64,000 nt of DNA from Gautieria morchelliformis (lineage: Eukaryota > Basidiomycota > Agaricomycetes > Gomphales > Gomphaceae). Below are positions 57,134-64,000 of the stretch, in pieces. The stretch lies in assembly GCA_015179125.1 (NCBI GenBank), contig WHVA01000542.1:1-64000 (forward strand), in the 5' to 3' direction. A program made the position numbers and the translations under genes. Position 1 is the stretch's first letter. Every line of letters begins with the position of its first letter. Under the pieces are notes generated by a model, which searched no databases, was not told the DNA's origin, and worked only from the letters and a program-made list of their open reading frames with translations.

Positions 57134-57991
57134 TCCTATAGGTGAAAGCAGCACGGTGGGAGGTTGTGGGTGCGCTTACAAATAATATTACATAAAACTT
57201 ATGTCAGCGGCGAGCGGCGCAGGCGCGAGCACCAACGCTGCACAGCGGTCACGTGACCGGCAGACCGGCGTGAACCTGGAGCGCGAGCGGCGCAGCCACG
57301 AGCTCCTGGCGGTTCACGCCGATCTTCCGGCTCCAGCGCTCAACCCTGCGCTGAGCTGGCAGAACGCGCTGGCAGAACGCTGCGCAGCCGCGTCTGCGCA
57401 CTCCACCACCACCCTCCTCTCCTCTCTGCCCACTAGATAGAATAAAATTGAGTGAGAGTGAATTAATAGATAGCCTATATAGTGTAGAACACAAAAGATT
57501 ATAGTGTAGAACACAAAAGATTATAGTGTAGAACACAAAAGATCTCTTCCCAGGGAGATCTCTGCAGTGAACTATTGGGGTTGACCTCTTCAGTGGGGCA
57601 GCTTTTTCTCTGCTAAGGAGCCAGGTAGTCATCCCAGGCTGCCTTAGAGGGAGCCACAATTGCATTGCAGTTCTCTTAGTGTTGACTTGCACTACTGGTG
57701 GCTGAAGAAGACATCTCCCCAGGACCAGGACCAGGACCAAGACCTTTTACTGGAATTATTCCAGTTGGATAGCCGAAGAAGACTTGGATATTTTCATCAA
57801 ACAATTTCCCCGTCCCTTCCTTGGTACGTATATATTTCTCTTTGGTCTGCTGTGAGCCATCTGACATTTATTTTATTTTAAATAGAAAATCATAAATTCC
57901 CTTGACTTTGCCTAACAAACAAATTCTCAGTCCCATCCTTGGTACGTATATATTTCTCTGTGCTCTGGTGTGAGCCATCTGACATTTATTT
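57134..57991 (+). mobile_element. Helitron H3, 5' end and leader, displaced
   Basis: It starts TCCTATAGGTGAAAGCAGC, alignable to the H2 5' end TCTAAGAGTGAAACGG, and runs through the GC-rich block (57200-57400) and the CCAGGACCAGGACC run to GACATTTATTTA. The continuation of this leader lies at 44773. A triplicated ATTATAGTGTAGAACACAAAAG unit occurs at about 57480-57545. Confidence 0.85.
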
Positions 57992-59005
57992 AATAGAACC
58001 TTCCACAGCCTTCCAATAGTTTCCAAACCTTTCCTGAAGCTTCTCTAAGCTTCCACAAGGTTCTTCACAGTAGTAGAAGCCTCTACAAGGTTCCTGGCAG
58101 TAGTTACATAAGCTAGATAGATGCAGTATAAATAGCCTGCAGTTTTAGCAGTGAAGCAATCAATCATCTTTCACCCAAACCACTCATACCTTGAGTAACT
58201 GAAGTGTGACTTCAACACAGCCTTGTACCGAAGTACTGGCTCACTGACTTGGCTACAGTCTAAGATTGCAGCAACTCTGATTGGCTCTGAGAAGTACAAG
58301 AGTGCTCTATTTTAATTGCAGCAGGCTCTGACTAATCGCGCTGCAAACAGCAACATTACTAAGAGTAACTGATTAGTAATCCTGTACCATTAGACGCCAC
58401 TCTGAGCAGTGATCTAATAGACTTGGTTATTAGTTATTCAATTCAAGCAATAGTTTATTAACTTAACTCTGAGTTAAGTGGGTTAATAGCCTTTTGAGTA
58501 ATTGATCTTTCTTGATCAATCAACGCACTGCAGATATTAACCTAACTCAGGGTAAGTGAGTTAATATCCTACGTTTGTTGAGTTGGAAAACCAGAAAAGC
58601 CACAAGAATAGTGACATACTTGAACTGAGGAAGAGTTCAAGCGCAGAACTATCTTTTCACGTCTTGGGGATTATTGTTGTCTTTAATTCACTCGACCCGC
58701 GGTCCTAAGACTCTAGGTAGCTTTCCCCCTTAAAGTATCTGGACCCTTGGACGCCTAATAACATTCTTTGACCTCACAAAGTATTGCACAATCTAAGAAC
58801 TACACGTGTTCAGTTAAATTTCTATTGCTACACTTCCTGTACCAATACTGATTCTGATTGTTCACCGGAGTATAATTTCTTAATTGGGTTCTCCGTTAAA
58901 ATAGTTTCGAAGCTTGCGTGTGCTTGTAAAGTCAAATCTCTGATTGAACTTTAGAATTGTGTTTAACACCACAGTTTTACGTTTAGTTCAACGGGTTCCA
59001 AAACA
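57992..59005 (-). mobile_element. LTR-F, 5' part of a split copy
   Basis: It is the reverse complement of 21421-22434 of the intact LTR-F, ending at CGGGTTCCAAAACA (59005). The flank CAGCC (59006-59010) matches the reverse complement of GGCTG at 47230. The part missing here is exactly the part present at 46764-47229. Confidence 0.93.
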
Positions 59006-59136
59006 CAGCCCTCTTATCTTGTGAACATTTATTGGTTCACCTATTCGCCGAACGGCATACTTATTCACACAAGTCATTCGGGCATTCGCTGTGTTCACTA
59101 ATACATGATATTAACGCCTAAAAACCAATCTTGACA
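59006..59136 (+). mobile_element. LTR-A, 3' end of a split copy (likely Gypsy-2 5' LTR)
   Basis: It reads CAGCCCTCTTATC to CAATCTTGACA, the last part of LTR-A. Its 5' nine-tenths is at 47230-48346. The Gypsy-2 gag ATG follows 30 bp later, so LTR-A may be the LTR of Gypsy-2. No standard primer-binding site was recognised. Confidence 0.75.
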
Positions 59137-59849
59137 ACATCATCCCTTTCTCCCGCCTTGTTGCCATGTCTGCATCTCAGCCTACACCGCACCATCCGGT
59201 CCCCGAACATGCATCACCTCCTCTCTTCGACGTTTGACGGCAGCTGACTCCAGGGAAACAGCACTTCTCCCCTCAGCGACCACTTTCAACCAGCACTCCC
59301 ATATCTAGTCACAGGCCCAGTGCCGATTCTTTATGCCGCTTATTGGTCCCTAATTCGCCCAGCGGTCGCCCTCAGAACCCTAGCACATTTCAAGAACCTT
59401 ATCCTTCTAGGCTCCCTTGGATTGTCGGTGCTTCAGGACTCCGATTACAATCGGCCTTCGCACGACCCCACTTGCCACCTGTTTCGCCTAGTCACACTCT
59501 GAATCCTTTTCTCGACGTGCACTACGCCCAGTGTCCTCCTAACCCCCAGCCTACACCTACTCTCAATTCTAGGCATACCACCCCTGTACACGTGGAATCT
59601 CGGGCTCACACACCTGCTTCGCACAATTCTTCATCTCATCCGCATCACTCACATGCTTCTTTGCACCCTTCGCAGTCTTCACCATTCGGTACATAGTGAC
59701 CATACTCGAGTCAGTTCTCAACAGACACCCCCTCGCGAGGCACCTTTGGCGGACCAGGGACACCACGCTGACCCTGCGCCCGAACAACATCTTGGCTATC
59801 CCATTAGTGGCGTGCCCTATTATTATCCGAATGCTTTGCCATTCGGAGG

Positions 59850-60320
59850 TGCCCCGCCTCCATTCGCAGGGCAACCTCACCCGTTTGCAGGACAACCTCC
59901 TCTGTACCAACCTCCAGCCCAGATTCCTGCCCCACCTGGCGGGCCTGAGCCTTTTCTATTCGCAGGACAACTTGACCCCTTTGCGGGACAACCTCCCCCA
60001 CAGCAGCCTCCAGTTCAGATTCCGGCCCCACCTGGCAGGCCTGCGCCTATTCCATTCGTGGGACAACCTCTCCCCTTCGCGGGACAACCTCCCCAGCAAC
60101 AGCCCCCGGCCCAGATTCCTGCCCGACCTGGTGGGCCTGCGCCTATTCCATTCGCGGGACAACCTCCCCCGCAACAGCCCCCGGCCCAGATTCCTGCCCC
60201 ACCTGGTGGACCTGCGCCTTTTCCATTCGCGGGACAACCTCACCCCTTCGCGGGACAACCTCTCCCGCAGCAGCCTCCGGCACAGATTCCTGCCCCACCT
60301 GGCGGGCCTGTACCGCCTCC
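59850..60320 (+). repeat. Coding proline-rich repeat in Gypsy-2 gag
   Basis: Imperfect units of about 60-105 bp encode FAGQPPPQQPPAQIPAPPGG-like blocks, repeated five to six times. High identity between neighbouring units suggests recent expansion or gene conversion. Confidence 0.8.
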
Positions 60321-60627
60321 TCCACCACCTGTCGGGCCACCATTTCCCCATTTCGGAGTACCTCCGATCGGGCCTCCCGGGCCACCCAGGCCCCCCGGAC
60401 CTCGCCCACCTCCACCCCCTGGTGGAGGGCCTTGGCCGCAACCATGGTTCCCATGGAACCCCTACTATCCCTTTCCTTTCACCTACCCTCAGGCCGCCCC
60501 TGATGGTGATTCCGATGCTGCGAAGCCTGGCAAAGTCACAGGGAAAGAACCTCGCCTTCTCCGAACATTCATCGCTAGTTGTATTATGGTCTTCAACAAC
60601 AAGCCCCGAAAGTTCCAGCAGGAGCAA

Positions 60628-62009
60628 TGTTACGACTGTTCCGATCAACCATCTCCGCCACCTCCGCACATCCTCCGCGCCACCTCCGTGCCACCTCCGA
60701 CTCTATTCTGACATCCGCAATATCTGCAACCCTCCTCCCTTGTTCTTTCAGTACCCCTGGCCACCTCCAGGTACCGGCCCCCGTACTCGACCCTGAGCAC
60801 AGCAAGATACCATTTCCATAGTTCTGTTTCTTCCGATGCCTATTGTACTTACCCTCCTTGTTCTATGCCATTGTTACGACCGTTCATTTCCGACTTCCGA
60901 CCCTCAGTTCCGCAATATCTTCCGCCCCTATGATATTTCCGCAAAACATTCCACCCCTCCGATATTTCCGACATTCCGCCCCTTGTACATTTCCCTTGTT
61001 CTTTCGACTCTATTACTCGGACCCACCGGACCCACCTTACCGTTCATCAAGACCATATGTCCGACCCTCCTTGTGTTTCATTGTCAGATATGTTTTCCCA
61101 ACCCCTTGTTCTTTGCCATTGTTCTACCTTACCCTGAACCCCCCTTGTAGTCCCATTGTTCCCAATAGTTAGTTCCCACGCATTGTCTACTCGACTTCCG
61201 CTTCCTCCAGAATGTGCTTAGTACCATATCATTACCTGTTGCCTCAGCTCTTTGTATAAAAGCCTGTCATGTATGTCTCTTATTCTGCAATCAGATAATC
61301 GCCTTCGATACTTGATTTCCTTCGCTCCATCTCCTGTTCTTAGCACAGCGAGTCTAGCAAGATCTCAGTCTCTCTCCGCCTTCCGTCTTCCGCCCTCTGC
61401 CTCAGTTCCGACTCAAGTTCTGACCAAACCTTTGGTTCAGTACTTTCCGACTTCCGACTCAGTTCCGAAATATGTAGGACGATAGTTCATTGGGGGCGCA
61501 ACCTACAAGTTGAAGCCGCTGTCCTTTCCAGTTCCGACTTAGCGGAAATCTCAATACATAACAGCCATTGTACTTACCCTACCCTGCACCCCCCTTGTCA
61601 CCCATTGTTCCGTATTAGTTACTTACCCCGTATGTCTATCCGATTCCCGCACTCTCCGGAACTTGCCCAGTATCATACCATTACTTGTTGTTTCTGCGCT
61701 TTGTATAAAACCCCCTCATGTATGTCTGTTATTCTGCAATCAGATAATCACCTTCGATACTTGATTTCCTTAGCTCCATCTCCTGTTCTTAGCACAGCGA
61801 GTCTAGCAAGACCTCAGCCTCTCCACCTTCCGTCTTCCGCCTTCCACCTCAGTTCCGCCCCAAGTTCCGACCAACCTTCAGTTCAGTACATTCCGACTTC
61901 TGACCCATTTCCGAAATACTTAGGACGATAGTTTATCGGGGGCGCAACCTACAAGTTGAAGCCGCTGTCCTTTCCAGTTCCGACTTAGCGGAAATCACGA
62001 TACGTAACA
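60628..62009 (+). mobile_element. Outer LTR-B solo LTR, TSD AGCAA
   Basis: It starts TGTTACGACTGTTCC and ends ATACGTAACA, with AGCAA at 60623-60627 and 62010-62014. It is interrupted at GCCAT by another LTR-B. Its own length without the insertion is about 685 bp. Confidence 0.94.
60872..61563 (+). mobile_element. Inner LTR-B solo LTR (692 bp), TSD GCCAT
   Basis: It starts TGTTACGACCGTT and ends CAATACATAACA, with GCCAT at 60867-60871 and 61564-61568. It is nested in an LTR-B of the same orientation. Confidence 0.94.
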
Positions 62010-62649
62010 AGCAACAGCGAGTCTCCTACGCAGCATCCTACCTCAGCGACATTGCCTTAATCTGGTGGCAACCCTTTCTCATTCAGGTCCCAGAGCCTCC
62101 CATTCGGAGCAACTGGCTTATCTTTGTCAACGAACTTAACCGTCTTTTCGGTCAGGCCGACATCATCCAGGTGTCCGAGCGAGCTATTCACAGGCTCAAG
62201 ATGCTCGACACCCATCGTGTCAATCGCCACATGACCACATTTGCTGAGTTGTCCTCTTACGTCGAGTGGAACGATGCTGCCCTTTACGACGCTTTCTACA
62301 ACAGCCTCGCTGAGCGCATCAAAGACCACATGCTCTCCTACGAACGTCCCGAAAGCCTCGACGATCTCAAACGTCAGGCTCTTCGCATTGACAATCGCTA
62401 CTGGGAGCGCCAAGGCGAAAAGCAGATTACAACCTCTATTCGTCCCCCTTCCTCTTCCAAACCTTCTTCTATGCCACATGCTAACGCTCGACCCAGACCC
62501 TCGGCCGCAGCCAAGCCCGATGAACAGAAAGATCTTTCCGGTATCCTCGATGCCACCAGACGTCTGACTGAAACCGAGAAAGAGCGACGAAAAACCAAAG
62601 GCCTTTGCCCTTACTGCGGCAAACCCCCCACACATCACACGAAGGGGAG

Positions 62650-63681
62650 TGTCACGACCGGTGTATTTCTCCTACCGCGCTACGTCTATGTTCCCCCTCG
62701 TCACTCCCTAGCATCTTCGCCAGAGTTCGCCGCACCTACCGACCACTTCCCCTCTACGTCCACTCTACCCACTGTTCGCCCCATTCTCCGAACCGCTATT
62801 CGCTGCTCGCGCATTTCGTCAGCAGACACGCCATCAAATATGATCGATACCATTCACCCGGCATGATGGTTCATCATTAACCCCATCATCTTCATAATCC
62901 AACCCCATTGGGCGTTCGTATGGCCAAGGTGTGATCGCAGGACGTCTCTTCCATAGGCCGTGCAGGATCAACCCAGTAAACGAAGAGCCCGTGCAGGGTA
63001 GCGTGTATGCGGGTCCCAAGACATGGTTTTGTCCATAAGTGCCTTCGCTCCCTTTATTCTCCGTCGTTTCATGTTCGCATTCTCCCCCCACTCTATTGTA
63101 TGTTTATTCCATCCACCTAGTATCATGACCACACACCCCTATCCAACCCTGACTCACAACGGCCTCTTTCCTATTCGCTGATATCTTACGAGCATTCGAT
63201 ATAAGTAGTTTACATTGGCATGTATATTCCCCAGTTCAATTATCATACGTCATTCATCTTGTGCAGCTTTGACCTCGCCGTGGTCATTATCTTAAGCCTT
63301 CTCTTGGAGATTCCCATCTTCGACTAGCAAAGGACTTAGGCATCACTGGTGAGTTCTCATACTTCATCTTCATTACCTTAGCCTTCGAACCATTTTCTGT
63401 GCTGTTGGCGAAGGGCTCCGAAGGAGCACCTTCGCCAGCGAAGGGATTGTCGAGACTTAGACAGCCCTTCCGTGAGACCTTGCACGTTACATCGTCAAGA
63501 GTCACGGGCTATTTCACTACGACTGTAGATAGGGTGAGCCCCGTTTAGGCAAACCCTCTTACCTTGTGAACATTTATTGGTTCACCTATTCGCCGAACGG
63601 CATACTTATTCGCACAAGTTATTCGGGCATTCGCTGTGTTCACTAATACACGATATTAACGCCTGAAAACCAATCTTGACA
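62650..63681 (+). mobile_element. LTR-A solo LTR, TSD GGGAG/GGGTG
   Basis: It starts TGTCACGACCGG and ends CAATCTTGACA. Flanks GGGAG (62645-62649) and GGGTG (63682-63686) agree at 4 of 5 bases. It carries the 30-bp GAAGGAGCACCTTCG segment. It splits the Gypsy-2 zinc knuckle from the protease. Confidence 0.9.
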
Positions 63682-64000
63682 GGGTGCCACTTTCAGGAGT
63701 CTGCCTCAACCACTGGCAGGGCTATCTTCACCCTCGAAGGCGACCCTCAGGTTGCGATTCTCGAAGAGGTTCCCGAAGACAGCGAAAGCTTTCCCGCAGA
63801 AGATTAGCTCGTGGCCCCTCTGTGGTGTTAAGAATGGATCGTTTTACTCCTTCGAACAACGACCCTACCCATTCTGTACAATCCCTGTATCTGTTCGCTT
63901 TGACTATCCTGTCCCCCCTTCATCTCTCCCCACCCATGTACACCTTCCCAGTCTCTAATTCCTTCCTACTCTCATCGACTCTGGTGCCACTCCGAATTTC
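63682..64000 (+). pseudogene. Gypsy-2 gag-pol junction and protease start, partial
   Basis: The frames include GRAIFTLEGDPQVAILEEVP, and the very last codons read PTLIDSGATPNF, the DSGA active site of the Ty3/gypsy aspartic protease. At least one frame change occurs between them. The domain continues outside the window. Confidence 0.8.

Larger units (their letters stand above)
59166..62649 (+). pseudogene. Gypsy-2 gag, interrupted
   Basis: ATG at 59166 opens MSASQPTPHHPVPEHASPP, with a TGA after about 23 codons. The same frame continues to 59696, and a +1 shift leads to a proline-rich region (59780-60440) built of PPAQIPAPPGGPAP repeats. LTR-B interrupts after KFQQEQ at 60627. From 62010 the capsid-type gag domain follows (VSYAASYLSDIALIWWQPF, FVNELNRLFGQAD, RIDNRYWERQGEK), then zinc-knuckle start CPYCGKPPTHH, cut by LTR-A. 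Gag would coat element RNA. Confidence 0.87.
59137..64000 (+). mobile_element. Ty3/gypsy retrotransposon Gypsy-2, runs off the right edge
   Basis: Gag starts at 59166 and pol has reached the protease active site when the window ends. It is interrupted by LTR-B (60628-62009, itself holding another LTR-B) and LTR-A (62650-63681). Gag is frameshifted, so the copy is defective. Confidence 0.85.

Overview
The window is a repeat-dominated stretch of fungal nuclear DNA, most likely from an agaricomycete (Basidiomycota). This rests on Helitrons with fused Rep and PIF1-type helicase domains, a chromodomain-carrying Ty3/gypsy element, a Ty1/copia element, and remnants of a FunK1-type protein kinase and a crinkler-like protein. 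Genus cannot be read from the sequence. I see no intact host gene, rRNA, tRNA or CRISPR array. Almost every coding region belongs to a transposable element, and most are broken.

Layout. 1-6652: a minus-strand Ty1/copia element (Copia-1), interrupted by solo LTRs. 6653-12932: a coding remnant and AT-rich repeats carrying LTR-A copies nested in one another. 12933-26969: a plus-strand chromoviral gypsy element (Gypsy-1), split by solo LTRs of five families. 26970-27753: an inverted 5' fragment of a second Gypsy-1 copy. 27754-46763: three large minus-strand Helitrons (H1, H2, H3) joined head to tail. H2 is almost intact; H1 and H3 are internally inverted. 46764-57991: an apparently inverted block with solo LTRs, non-coding DNA, a crinkler-like pseudogene and the displaced 5' end of H3. 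57992-64000: part of an LTR, then a second gypsy element (Gypsy-2) running off the right edge.

Many solo LTRs have perfect 5-bp target-site duplications (TSDs), which sets the order of insertion. I use these family names: LTR-A (TGTCATGAC...CTTGACA), LTR-B (TGTTACGAC...CGTAACA), LTR-C (TGTAAGGACC...CGTAACA), LTR-D (TGTTGGGTGC...ACA), LTR-E and LTR-F (both start TGTTTTGGAACCC), plus the LTRs of Copia-1 and Gypsy-1.

The strongest structural result is a balanced three-breakpoint rearrangement at about 44772, 46763 and 57991. Turning the two intervening blocks around in place rebuilds Helitron H3, a complete LTR-F with a perfect CAGCC TSD, and the LTR-A copy in front of Gypsy-2, with no evident base loss. 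Other notable items are the Helitron tandem junctions, a promoter-like cluster of 13 TGACTCA sites in 287 bp before a TATA box, and an LTR with 15 TCANGTGA sites in 233 bp. I did not find a clearly new defence, metabolic or regulatory system.
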